A DNA stretch of 64,000 nucleotides, taken from NCBI GenBank assembly GCA_018398765.1, contig JAHBMJ010005826.1:1-64000 (forward strand), in the 5' to 3' direction. Origin of the DNA: Chromera velia. Lineage: Eukaryota > Sar > Chromeraceae. This document shows positions 39,517-51,691 of this stretch, in pieces; the first letter of the stretch is position 1, and each line of letters starts with the position of its first letter. Both the position numbers and the translations under genes were made by a program. The notes under the pieces were generated by a model that saw nothing but the letters and a program-made list of their open reading frames with translations, was not told the origin of the DNA and did no database searches.

Positions 39517-42500
39517 ATGCTCTTTAGCCGGTCTGGAAGCGCGGCTGTCCTCCAAAAGGCCCAGCAATGGGTATGGGACGAGAGCTCAAAGAGAACGGAT
39601 GGCGGGGCGTCGCGGCACTTTGCACCCTCCACTGGCTCTCGTGGAAGAAGTGTCACGGCAGATCCCTCTCTAGAGGGCCTGAAGGAACTGATCATTCTCT
39701 GCCAAGGCGATCCTCTTATCCTCGTCAGTCTCTCTTTCCTTTGTTTGTTTTCTTGATCAAGGTGGAAGGAAAGCTTTCTTTTTCCCAGGAAAAGGCAGAA
39801 GACTGCAGCACAAAATCGCAACGTGTCTACACGGCCTCCCTTAATTGTCTCCTCCCGCCTCATTTGGTAGTCTCGATTGGACGGAGCGTCCAACTGTTCT
39901 TAACATCAAATCGCTCGGCACGCATTGACATATTTCAATATGTGCGTACATCTTCGTCCCCCTTTCTTCCCCCGTGCCCGGCTCAAGTCTGTCTACAAAC
40001 TGTTCCTCTACCGGCCCCTCCTGATATGATATCGCCTCGATCCCCTCTCCCCCTATCCTATCCTGCTGCTGTAAACTTATTTTGGAAAGAAGTGGAACCC
40101 CCGGACCCTCCATTCCTCTGATTTCCTTTTCGGAGCTCCAAGAAAAGTTTCATGGCCCATTTCCTTGAATTTGTGCGGGACAACTCCGTCCGTCTACTTT
40201 GAATCCTCCGAGTGCGTCGACGATCATTTTCCTCCCTGCATATCCGTCTACATGCCTTGCTTCTGCGCCTTTCTGTCTGTATGTCCACTTCTGGTTCGTC
40301 TTTTTGTCTGTCTGTCTGCTGAAAAAAGCTGGAAAAAGAAAAAAAAAAAACAATTATTTTCTTTTTTCCCCTTCTCTTCTGTGCGCATTCCGCGTTCTTT
40401 CTCGCTCCCCTGTTGCATTTTCCTTATCTTTTCTTACAGGCCTGGCTGAATCCACCCGTACGTTGTCTCTCTCACTCTCTCTGTGGACACGGGGAAGTGC
40501 TTGTTTGTGCATTGAGTCATTTATCCTTCAGGGTGTCCTGCCTCAATTGCAGAGCAACATGCTGGAATCTGATTTTCTGTCCTGCCGGAATTTTCTCTAT
40601 GAAGTGGCGACCCGCTTGGTGCCCCCCCCTTCGACGGTGCGCCTTCCTTCCTTTGTGCGTTTCTACTTCCACTTCTCTTCCACTTCTCTCATTTTGTTTG
40701 CTTTTGTCTGCACTCTTTCGTTCGTCCCTGCGTTCCTTCCCTTTTGATTTGTCCGTGTGTGGCTTCAACATTTCAAATCAAAATCGGTTGGCGTGTATAC
40801 TTCGAAGGAAAACAACAGCGCGCGTTAATTGTCTTCACCCACACACCTGAGTTGCGGTCGCTCCACTGTCTCTCTGCATCAGAAAATTCCCCTGTCAATT
40901 CTCTGTCTTGTCTGCTTTTCGGCCTGCATGTTTCTGCAGGCGCTGAAACTTCTCAACGAAGATTATCAAAGCATCTCACCCCTGCACCCCCATGCGGCAG
41001 CCCTCCCCCTTCCACTCGGTGCTTCCTCTTTCTCTGCTGCACAAAGAGGGGGAGGGGGGGCGGAAGGCAGCAGTCGACAGCAGAGCACTTCCAGAACCAG
41101 CCTGTCAGTGAGGCTGCCGACGGGACTGCCGACTCTGGATGGGCCCTCTCTGCTCAGGGGGGGGCTGAGGAGGGGGCTGCTGTACGAATTGGTAGGGCCT
41201 CCGGGTGAGTCTGGCAGAAGTGATTGAACTTTCGTTTCTGTTTCGATCGACAGAGACAGAGAGAGAAAGTCTCATGAAAGTAGCAGTATGGTTGTTGTTC
41301 CACTCACTCATCGAGTCGGCCTCTCTCTCTCTTTACTTCTCAATTCTGTCTGCAATCCTTTGTTATCAAAGCGCCTTCTCGAAATGTATTCGCAGATATA
41401 TCAGGCATGGGTGTCTCTCTGCAGGTGTGGGAAAGTCCCAATTTTGTTTCTCTCTGACAGCAAGGACAGCAATGGACCCTCGTTCGGGTGGGCGTGAAAA
41501 GAAAATCGACTTGATTTTTTTCTCTTTTTTTTTCGTTTCGATTTTCATTCGTCGTTTCTCTATCTACTTTTTCTTTTTGGGTCTCTCTGGCCGTCTCTTT
41601 CCATGGGATTCTTCTTCAGCTTTTGCATCTCTTCCTGCCTCTATCAATGTGTCCATTTTTTTTTTTTTTGCACGCAGTCTCATAAACAGATTTGATTTAG
41701 AGAAGTCGCAGAGAATTTCTTCTTTCCATCGACATCTCAGTCAGCTGTGTGTGACCCGTTGTTTTTCACCTGGGTTCTGACTGCCTCTCTCCTTTTCTTT
41801 CTTTCATGTGACTCAATTTATCTCCTTTCTGTGCACGCTTCCCTTCTCTCCCTCCCTTCCTCCCTTCCTTCCTTTCTGCATGCGCAGGAGGACTCGGGTC
41901 TTCTGTTTTGTGGATCGACACGGAAGGAACATTCAACCCGAATAGGTAGGGGGGTGGGTCGGGAGTTTTCCTTTTCCTCTACAGCTTCGGTTGCGTTCTT
42001 TCTATCTTTTCTGACATGAACAAACCGAGCTCTGCCTTCCTTTTCTCTTTACGCAGACTGATGGAGGTCCTCATGGCCCAGTCCAGCTCTCTCCAAGCTC
42101 CCCATGGTAACGCACACGGGAACCGGCAACAGCCGTCACCCGCAGAAAGAGTACCCACTGACTCCTCAGCAGTCATGCAGGTGGGCGCGTGCGTCAGTCG
42201 TGTCCATTTTGACAGAAGGGGGATGGAAGAGGGTACGGTGTATGCGATGACGGCAAGAGTCTTTGCGAAGCGGGGGGGCGACATGGGGTTGTCGAAATAA
42301 ACACAGACAGGAACGAAAAGAAAACAAGCAGCAATGAGAGCCAATGAGATAGTAAAACCATCTGAGTCATTTTCTGACTTTCATGGTTTGTCCCTCTTAA
42401 TTGTGAGGTATTTCTGCAGGCTTTGCAGCGCGTGCGAGTGGTCCCGTGCGAGACCCTCGAGGCTCTTTTGAACGCCCTCCCCGTCCCCTTTTCTGAAGCC

Positions 42501-42940
42501 TCGAGGGACAGAAGGTCAAAACACCATGAGGAGGGACAAGAGCCATGCGGCGCTACCTCGTCCTCTGCCCACACAGGTCCCCGAAGGGATGTGCGTTTCT
42601 CTAGCGCTGCACCTTTCGCTACTACGGCATCATGTGCTCGACCAAACGAAGTTCCCTCCCTGGCTCCCACGTCGCCTTCTGTCTTCTGCCCACGGCCGGG
42701 ATCAGGCCGAGAAACTCCATTCAAACAGATGGGGGGGCATGGGGGCTTCGTTGGAGTTGATGCTGACATCATGGGGGTTGAAGGAGAAGGAGAAAGAACG
42801 GTGGGGGGGGCAGACAGGGGGCCTGCGTTGATTCTTGTCGATTCTGTGGCTGCACCTGCAAGGAGACAATTTGGGTCAGTCAGTCTCCCTCTGTTTCTCT
42901 GTCTGTCTCTCTCTGTCTCTCTCTCTCTCTCTCGCTCTGT

Positions 42941-42977
<37 letters not shown>

Positions 42978-44154
42978 TTTCTCTCTCTCTCTCCCTCTGT
43001 ATGTGCGTTTGTGTGCGTGTTTTCCTGCGTTTTCCAATGTGTGTAGGGGGTGCGCGTGGGTTTCAGTATGTAAGCATGCACTGGTGAGGTGTACGTTCGT
43101 GAGTCTGGGTGCGTATGCACCCGCGTTCGGAGACATTATGACTTTGTGTCTGTCTGTATGGATGCAGGAAGGACGACGCTCCACGGAGGCAGCTGCTGCT
43201 CTCTCAAATAGCAGAGAGGCTCAAATCTCTTTCTGCGGTCAGTTTAGCTTCTCGGAAAGTAATGAATAAAGTGAAACATAAGAATGGAAAGTAGGTACCT
43301 GCAGAAGGAGCTCGGACGGGGCAAACCATTCCATCCACATGAACCGATGAAGTGAATCGGCATACCCGAACGTTTATCTCTTAATTCTTAATTTCAGTCT
43401 GAGATTTCATGAACAGAAGCAACCCGAAAGATGAACGGTCATTCCTTGCCGCTTCGCTCAGGATGGTGTGTGCCGGATGTACAGTGAATACGAGCAGAAA
43501 GAGGATGTGAATGTTCATCGAGAGATTTCGCGTCTGTGTGCAGAACTTCTCGGCTTTTGTGCTGGTGACAAATCAGGTGCGGGTATCTGGGGCGGATTCT
43601 TCTGGTTTTGGGGACCGGGACGGTCAGGGTGGGCTTTCTGGTTTCCCTCGGGGCTCCCCTTCGATGGCTGCGCTGTCCGAGTGTGAGGCTGCACTTGGCA
43701 ACGCTTGGCATCACGCAGTCAACGTGCGCATGTGCCTTGATTTCGATGGGAGGCCTGTGGAGACGTTGGGAGCTCAACAGCATGGAAGAGAGACGGGGGG
43801 GGGCTGGGTCGGGAGTCAGAGTTCAAGGGGGTGCTCGAATGGGGGGTTGAGGTGGGTAGGAGATGAGGAGACCTTGGCAGGAGACAGAGAGAGGGGGGGG
43901 GCGGGATGGGAACACCAAGGGGAGGCCCGACGGGTCGTGCGTCAAGGAACCCTCAGACGTCTGACGGTGGGTGATTCCCTGGTTTTTGTTCCCTACTCAA
44001 TGATTTTTTTTTTTTCATTTGTCTGACAATGTATTATTGATGCATTCAGAGAGGTTGTTGCACTGGATCTTTCTTGTTGCCTTTTGCTTCCTTTCTAGTC
44101 CTTTCTTATGTTCTGTCGGTCGTTTCGGCACAGTTTTTGTATTTTTTCGTCGCT

Positions 44155-44201
<47 letters not shown>

Positions 44202-44410
44202 TAGAGGATCGCTCTCTTGCTCTCAATGCACACTTTCCCCTAAAGGTCTTACCATTTCTGCACAGTGAGTCTGAAAAAATATGTCAAAACTGCCGTTGCA
44301 TAGCGACCTGATTTTATTTGCAGGTTGCTAAGAGCCCTTTTTGTGGAAACGGTGCCGTGCACTACTCAGTGGCGGCAAGAGGAGTGACCGAGGCGACGGG
44401 CGAAGGGTAA
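39517..44410 (+). CDS. RAD51B: RAD51-family recombinase paralogue, most like RAD51B
   Basis: This is a RecA/RAD51-type ATPase of homologous recombination. Exons in consistent phase are 39517-39723, 40440-40457 (micro-exon, tentative), 40532-40636, 40940-41204, 41425-41487, 41888-41945, 42057-42180, 42420-42874, 43168-43237, 43544-43966 and 44324-44410 (TAA), about 624 residues. Walker A is GPPGVGKSQ, split by an intron after the first base of its last Gly codon. SVLWIDTEGTF follows, and Walker B is ALILVDSVAAP. Then come RRQLLLSQIAERLKSLSA, AFVLVTNQV and ALGNAWHHAVNVRMCLDFDG, with VAKSPFCGNGAVHYSV at the C-terminus, which fits RAD51B best. RAD51C or XRCC3-like identity is possible. The N-terminal GVLPQLQSNMLESDFLSCRN resembles the helix-hairpin-helix start of RAD51B. 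Low-complexity inserts in exons 42420 and 43544 roughly double its length. The first two exons are the weakest part. Confidence 0.85.
42893..42994 (+). repeat. (CT)n/(TG)n microsatellite in RAD51-paralogue intron
   Basis: CT repeats, about 30 bp of TG, then CT again, in the intron between the exons ending at 42874 and starting at 43168. Sense-strand pyrimidine/TG orientation. Confidence 0.9.
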
Positions 44411-45530
44411 AAAAAATATTCAAGTGCATATGTCGTCAACTTGTCATCAGAACCTGCTGAGAAACCTTTGAACAACTCTAGGAACAACTCTTTTTGAGTG
44501 GATGCCCTGTGCATCTTCTCATATTTATCTGTTTAGAAAATTTAAAAAAAAACGAACTAGGAGACCAATGTAAATAAATATGAGTAACATAGAAAAAATA
44601 TGTTTAATTTTTTCCTAAAATGAAGAGTTTGTGCAATCAACAAAAATCATTAAGTACGTATATAAATAATGACTTGCATAAGATAATTAAGATTTACTAG
44701 AAGATTTACAAATACACAGATAAACATCTGACTATTGATCATCTGAGAATGAGTTTCATGCAGTAACTCTGACTGCCTCTGCAGTTTTGTAAAAAATTGA
44801 AATTAATCAGTAAATAACAGTAGAGCACGCCAATATCATCACGGAGACACCCTCAAAATATAAAAATCACCTCAAAACATCTCAAAACTCAAGCTTCCGA
44901 GAAAAAACTAGCTCCAAACCACTTCAAAATATTTATTCATGATCGACCTTTTCTTTTAGATAGAATAATAAAAACCAGTCTAGCTGAGTGTGAAGTTAGT
45001 GAAATCGCACTCACTTCGTTCCGATTGGCATACAGGCTTCCTCACCCATGCACCCACCCCCGCCCCCCGTGAATGTGTGCTCTGGGTTGTCCTCAAAGCC
45101 TTGTTAGTGGCTTGGGATCTGGCGTCGCTGGATCTAGGATTTAACCCTCAATCATCATCATCACTTTTAAAAATAAAAAAACGAAAATACGAAAAAAATA
45201 TCGATAGATGCGTTCGGCCCCCGCGGAGCCGCGGCCCATGCACTGCCCATCCACACATGCATGCATGCACGTCGTCGATCGAGCTTTCTGCATGCATGCA
45301 TGCCTACAATTGTCAGGTCAAAGTGCTTGATCAATTGACAGTTGTCCTCTGCATGATTCGATCACTTTGATGCCCGGCCATTAGGTCAGTGCTTACCACA
45401 GGGAGAGAACCAGGTGCATGAGACGAAAGGAAGGGAAAGCAAGCTCCACCTTGAAAGCGCAGACCAGAGTCTGGTTACCCATTCCACCTGCAGAGAATTT
45501 GTAGACGCGGTCGAAAGGTGGACGGCCAGA
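44411..45530. other. AT-rich island (44420-45180) and gene A upstream region
   Basis: Immediately after the TAA at 44410 the sequence is AT-rich for about 750 bp, with no gene seen. Near 45110-45175 it reads ggatttaaccctcaatcatcatcatcac, close in style to the (CAT)n end of the retroelement at 55180-55230, so a retroelement 3' end may lie here. 45256-45303 has two runs of the palindromic unit GCAT/ATGC, about 270 bp before gene A. Confidence 0.5.
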
Positions 45531-48500
45531 ATGGCTCGTGCCCTGCTTGTTCTCTTGGGCCTGCTTTCTGTGACCCTCTTAGAAGCAAAAAAACCTTCGA
45601 GGGTGAGCCTAAGTGTGCTTTTTGTGCCCATGCATGCAGCTGTGACCTATCTGACCTCCAGCAGAATTGCTTCCTTCTCTCTGAAGTCTTGTGTTCATGT
45701 TTGACCTCACCCTTTCCTTTGAAGAGAAACTGTTTCACTGTATTCTCCCTTGTTTGTTTTAACCCTGGATCTCTTCTTGTACCATGAACTTACGCTTCCG
45801 ATACGTCTGTGCCTTCCCAGATGAACAGGAAGGATTGTCTTCGATCCGCATGCACACATTTCTGTGAAGACATTGAGGTGGATCGAATCAGTTCAGACGC
45901 AGACTGCACTGCACTCTCCAGCGCATGGAATCTCTTGATTGTCCTTTATGATCGACTGTCTGCTGCCCTGAGGCTGTCTGTGCTGCCATTCAGCCACTCC
46001 ATGCTTACGCGCTTGAAGTCAGCTGTCCATGTGGTAGGCGCACTCGTGTATATATATCGATATACGGAAATACACATTGCGTTTGTTTTCTGCAGGAGGC
46101 CAAGTCCAGTGGTATCGAGGCACGTATTGAGGAGAAACGATCGAAATGCTACAATTTCTACAAATCGGAGACGGAAAACTGTGAGTTTGCTGAAGAGGAA
46201 GACCTGCTTCTGTTCCCATAGAGCCTCCTTGTGCGGATAGGTTGATTGAATAAACGTGCCAGGCCTCGAATTCAATTTCGAAAACTCTGCATAAAAAGAA
46301 CACCTTCCAGAAAGAGGGATCTTGAAACTACATCAAGCACAAGTGAAGGTGGAGTTTCCAAAGCCGGACTTAATCCTGATTTTGGATGAACGAGTATGCA
46401 GGTGAATCTTACACAGCCTGTCTGGAGTTCATCAGTCTCCTTTTGAACCAAGACACCGAGGAACGTTACTCGGGCTTTGACAAGCTCTCGATCCTCACCA
46501 CCCTGAAGCACACAACAGAGTCAGTCGTTGTGTGTTTGACGCGTCATTCAGGAAGGGAAGGGAGACCAACGTGCTTGAGTGCTCGAGAGGGTGCGTTGGT
46601 TGAATGGCGTCCATGAAGTCAATCTGGGGGGGCGTGGGGAGAAGCCACCAATTAGACGTTGAAACGATCTGCTTGAGTTGTTTCTAAGTACGTCGGCAAA
46701 CAGTTTAAATTTTTGTCACATGGCTTTCCCTTCAAGCGAATTTCCAAGACTCACAACAATCAGAGAATGAGTGAACGAATGAGATGACGACAGAGTCAAT
46801 TCACTGATCAGTGAATCGATGACTGACCGACCATCCGAACGAATTAATGTATCAATCAGTGGATGGGAGGATGGATGGATGGATGGATGGATGGATGGAT
46901 GGATGGAAAAATGTATTATCAGAGTATCAATGCAAAGGTGCAATCAATAAAATAAAAAAATGCATCAGCGTATCAATGCAAAGAAAGGGGTGCATGTCCG
47001 TATTTCTGCCTCTCTTTCATGTCTCTTCGCTCGGATGTGTGGAGAGAATAGATGCTTCCCTGCAAATCTAGCCTGTGTGTAATTCTCATTATGCAGATTA
47101 TTTGCGGGGAGAGAAGGAAAAGCAAAGTGGATGTACTGCTATTACCCTCCAGGCAAGTGGCGCAGTTTTTTCCCTCTTGTTGAGCTTCAGATCATCATCT
47201 TCTCATAAGCAAACAATCTGTCGTCCTGCGCACGCGAACGGCTTCTCTCTCCGTCATTGTACATCCGTGTGGGTGCAGACGAATCTCGTTTCTTGCCCTT
47301 CATTTCATTTCGCGGAGGGAGGGTTGTGAGTGTGAAAAGAATACTATTGATGGATGTATGGGTTGCCGTATGGGGTTGTCTAGGTGCGTGGACGGACCCG
47401 CTTCGTCTGGTTTTCTTTCTGTATGGGCATTCGTTTGGAAATTTTGGGAAGGATCTTTCGCTCACACGACGCTGCATCTATCTATTGTTCATCAATTTCG
47501 CTAGCTCCATTCGGCATGCATATATTGTCAATACATGCGTCGATCATCTCATCTGTTGGAAAAAACTCAAATGTTCTTCTCTTCATGCGTTTCCTTCCGG
47601 CTGATTGTGTTGCAGGACTCTCAAAAGCCTACGCCGCGAAAAAGAGGGACAAGCGCGGTAACCTGGTCAGATGGGAATGTGCACGTGGCCTTCGTGTCTT
47701 CCACCGTAGAAACAGAGCAGGATCTCATGTCCGCTCCCATTCTTTGTTCGACCTTCTGACCAGCATGTGCTGCCTGAAAGAAAGGCCTCCTCTTGCTGTA
47801 CAAGACGTGACAGGTACCAGTACCACATCTTCAGTACTCGTTCATCTCTCTGTTGCTATTGCCCGTTCTCTTTATGTTGCAAGGCCGATGCAGGCCTATG
47901 GAAGATGTTGAGTCCAAACCTATTTGCATGAGCCGGTTAGTTAGCGAAGCATTGAAAACACTTACGTACCCGTTTGCTTTCTCGTCGTCTATTTGCAATC
48001 CGTCTCTCTCTCTGTTTCATTCTCTCCCCCCCCTTCTCCCTCTCTCTCCCTCTGTGTGTGTGTATGTGTGTGCCTGTGCGTGCGTCAGCTCATCAAGAAC
48101 AAATACTACTTCGCGAAAGGAGATCGCCTCGAGACCATGAGGGTGGGTGGGTGGGTGGGTGGGTGCCACGGCGGTGCATTGGATGAATCATTTGGCTGTA
48201 CTTTCCTTGTCTTTTCTGTTGTCCCCTTTTACTGCTGTTGTTTTTGTTGCATCGTTTGGCCGGTGTCAGCGCCTCTTAAGCGACGCAACGTCGAAATGAC
48301 GCACGCACGTAAGGCCCCTTTCTTACCGCAAAAATCGGTTTGAATGTATGTCGCTTGTGCGCATTGGTTGCAGGAGTTGGTATGGAACATCAAGGCTCTT
48401 CTGTTTGGAAAGAAAAACCTCACGTTTGGCGGGGAGACTCCAGAGTTTTCCTATCCCAATTTCCTCCAGTCAGTCAGCGAATGAATGTCATGAAATTTAA

Positions 48501-51041
48501 ATGAAGAGGAAGGGAGTCGGTGCTGATCGATGGCTGCAACATTTTGTCATTCACATCATGAATGGTGTCTCGTTTCATTTCTACTTTGTCCCTTTTGCTC
48601 TGTATATGTCTGCATGCCTGTTTGTCTATCTGTTCGAAAAAAGTAAAGGAAAAAACGAAATGCCGATCAAGCTGTGGATCTGTCTACTAGATCGTTGATC
48701 CATAGGTCTGCTGATGGCTTGGTATCTGGCTGCTTCTCTCGGTTGGTCGCTTTTGAGTAGGGGCCTGCCCTAAGGCAAGTATTCCTCAAATCTGTGCACC
48801 TTCATAGAGGTGATTGTGTGTATTTGTTTAATTTTATCTGGTGCTTTGCCTCTAGCTCTGCATCCGGAGCCTGATTCAATCAATTGTTCATTCATAGACG
48901 TACGTCAGAACATGATGTCAACTTTCTTTCTTTCTCCAAGCACGTGTTTGACTTTTTTTTTCCTCCCTCTCCTCTCTTTTCCTTTCCTTTCCTTTCCTTT
49001 CCTTTCCTTATTTGTCTTCTTCTTTCTCCTTTCTGCGAGCAGCTGGAAGAAGAGGGTGTTGAGATCGATAGCCGACTACGGACGGGTTCGGGGTTCGAAG
49101 ATCTATCGGGAAACAGAGCAATACATCCTCAATGATCTTGAGGTATGCAAGGAAGGGCGCGTGAGTGTGTCTGACTGCATGTCCCTCCCTTTTTGTGCAT
49201 GGGTGCGCGCGGGAGGAAGCGAACACACGTGATTGAATGCATTGTGAATCTTTCGAAATCGCACAGGCAGCACTGGACAGCTCCGGTCCAGGCCGATAAA
49301 CGCCAGAAGTAATGTACCTACCTGCTAAAGAGCCATAAATGGAACACAGACAGACAATATGTTACACCCCAGTTTGCCACTTTTGGGGGCGACTGCAGAC
49401 AGTGAACCTTTTGCGGAACGAATCAGTTCAGAGTTTGCACCTTTGTGGATAGGGTAATTTTGTATTTCTACCAACTTTCCTTTAGGGTCAGCTATGTGCA
49501 GTTTTTCAGCTCTGGCGTTCTCTCACGTGTGATTACTTACACGTCAACGCAGGCAATGGAGAAGTTCTTGAAGAAGAAATTGAAAGAGGGGAATGGTAAA
49601 GCCAAGGTCGGTTTCGCCAAGAAACTTCAGCCTGCATGCTTCTTTCTCCCTTTGGCGGTCTCTCCTGTGTTTTTGTTGCCCTCGTCAACCTGCTGGCTCT
49701 TCTTTAACAGATTTGTCACTGCCTTATCTCTTCACATTTTCAGAGCCACCGCTGGATGTACATGATTTCATCGTTCGCCGTCTGCGATGCGCGTCTATCT
49801 ATTCTCCTCTTCTCCTCACCTCACCATGATCCAACTCGGTCTCTGTCAGGTGCCCATCTACACTGACAAGGACTTCAAAGCAGCAGTGAAAGTCATTGAG
49901 CCGACAGCTGAAGAGCCGAACGTCAGTCTCCTGATTTTTGCAAAAGGAAGAACAGAGCGCTGGGATGACGGCTGGAGCTCTGGGTTCCCGTCTTTCTTTT
50001 TTCTCTCTTACTTCGCCTTAACTCTTCTATTGACAAGGATCGTCTACGGAAATTGAAACAGACGCGATCGCTATATTTAAAAGAAATTAAGAAGCGATTC
50101 GGCCTGCCGCACACGATCTCCCTTCCATCTCTCCATGACTCACTCACGCTATGTTTTTCCTTGGGAATGCGCGTGTCTGCGTTTCATTTTCTTGTTTCTC
50201 GCTGTGTTCCGATTTGTCAACATCTGCTGGATCTCGTTCTCAACAGGTCTTCTTCTTTCCTATCTCTCCTCTGCTCAGAAACCGGATACAAAGAAGCCTA
50301 AGAAGCCAAAGAAACCCACTCCGGAGACGGGTGAAGAAAAGGAAATTGAGATCTTCAAGGAAGCGGCAAAGGAGGTCGTCGAAGAGACCGTCAGTCCTCC
50401 CTCTTCTAGGTGCAGTTGCTGTCCCCACATGCACTAGCTAGGGAGAGAAGAGAATCGGATGAGATGACGCATGCGATGCATAAAAAACGAAAAAAGAAAG
50501 GGAGGGAGGGAGAGAGAGAGAGAGAGAGAGAAGAATGCGAAAACACATCTGTACCCACAGGAGAAATTCCAGACGCACACACACGCACTGAGAGAGGGCA
50601 ATTTGTTCTTGTGGACTGCCTCTGTGTCTACTCTAAAACGCCTGCATGTTCAAATGATCAAAGTGGCCAGAGGCAATCAGGATGTTCAGGACAGGCAGAG
50701 AGAAAGAGTGTTTGCGGATCAAGAAAGAGGGTGAAGCGAGAGGGGGGGGAGAGAAGGAGTGGAATAAAGATGAAAAAGGAAGAAAAGTAGGGAAAGGCAT
50801 CGTATGAAAGCAGAAAGCACAGCTTCAGCAAGACACTTTTTGGAGAACCTGTTTAATTGCTCCTCTTTGCCAGTTCTGCGACTCTCTCTGTCTCCCTCCC
50901 TCCCTCTCTCTCTCTTGCGTATTGGATCGTGTGTGTGTGTGTGTGTGTGTGTGTCTGTCTGTCTGTCTGTCTCTGTCTTTCTCTCTGTGTGTGTGTATGT
51001 GTGTGTATGTATCTGTGTATGCGCGCGCGTGTGTGTGTCCT

Positions 51042-51084
<43 letters not shown>

Positions 51085-51691
51085 GTGTGCATGTGTGTGT
51101 GTACGTGTGTGTGTGTGTGTGTGTGTGCATCGCTGGGTGCAGGAGGAGCATGCAGCCAAGAACCCCAAGAAGCCCGCAAAGAAACCCACAAAGAAACCTG
51201 AAAAGAAGCCTGAGACGAAGCCTGAAAAGAAGCCCGAAAAGAAACCGGACAAAAAGCCCGACGACACAAAGCCCGACGATACAAAGCCCGACGACACAAA
51301 GCCCGAAGACACAAAGCCCGACGACACAAAGCCCGATGACACAAAGCCCGACGACACAAAGCCCGATGACACAAAGCCCGACGACACAAAGCCCGACGAC
51401 ACAAAGCCCGATGACACAAAGCCCGATGACACAAAGCCCGATGACTCAAACCCGGCTGACGAAGATGAGCCCGAGGACACCACAGGAGAGGCCGATGAGG
51501 ACCATGACGAGGACGGCTACCTCGTTATGGATCTTGAAGATATGGAGAATGCCGATGACTTGATGGCCGATTTCGAGAACCCAACCACTCTCCATCGATC
51601 CCGCTCGGCCGTCGAGCTCGCCCCCGACTTCGAAGACATCGATGAGGCTCAGCTTCGTCGGTCAAACTCAGTGGGACTGCTCTTCGGATGA
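45531..51691 (+). CDS. Gene A: secreted protein of an unrecognised family with KPDDT-repeat tail
   Basis: Exons are 45531-45602, 45821-46033, 46096-46180, 46402-46519, 47097-47152, 47616-47665, 48089-48142, 48374-48468, 49043-49142, 49553-49606, 49850-49921, 50279-50389 and 51143-51691. They join in phase to 543 codons (542 residues). Extra exons between 47666 and 48088 are possible. The start [19 protein letters not shown] is a clear signal peptide. A Cys-containing region follows ([25 protein letters not shown]), then [26 protein letters not shown] and [17 protein letters not shown] Lys/Glu-rich stretch ends in [15 protein letters not shown], then a long KP-rich tail with 13 units of KPDDT, an acidic stretch, and the terminal motif [20 protein letters not shown] do not recognise the family. 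Secretion or a secretory compartment is inferred from the signal peptide. Intron 5 has a GC donor. Gene B (56092-61851) is its paralogue. Confidence 0.75.
50931..51129 (+). repeat. (TG)n/(CTGT)n microsatellite running into the last acceptor of gene A
   Basis: TG, CTGT and CT repeats fill the 3' half of the last intron and stop shortly before the GGTGCAG acceptor at 51142. Confidence 0.9.
51254..51448 (+). repeat. 15-bp coding minisatellite, 13 units (KPDDT)
   Basis: Units of the form AAGCCCGAYGAYACA encode KPDDT. There are 13 units in frame, one with Glu (KPEDT) and the last ending in Ser. They differ mainly by silent C/T changes. The block is preceded by a KKPEKKP-type lysine/proline run in the same exon. 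Confidence 0.95.
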
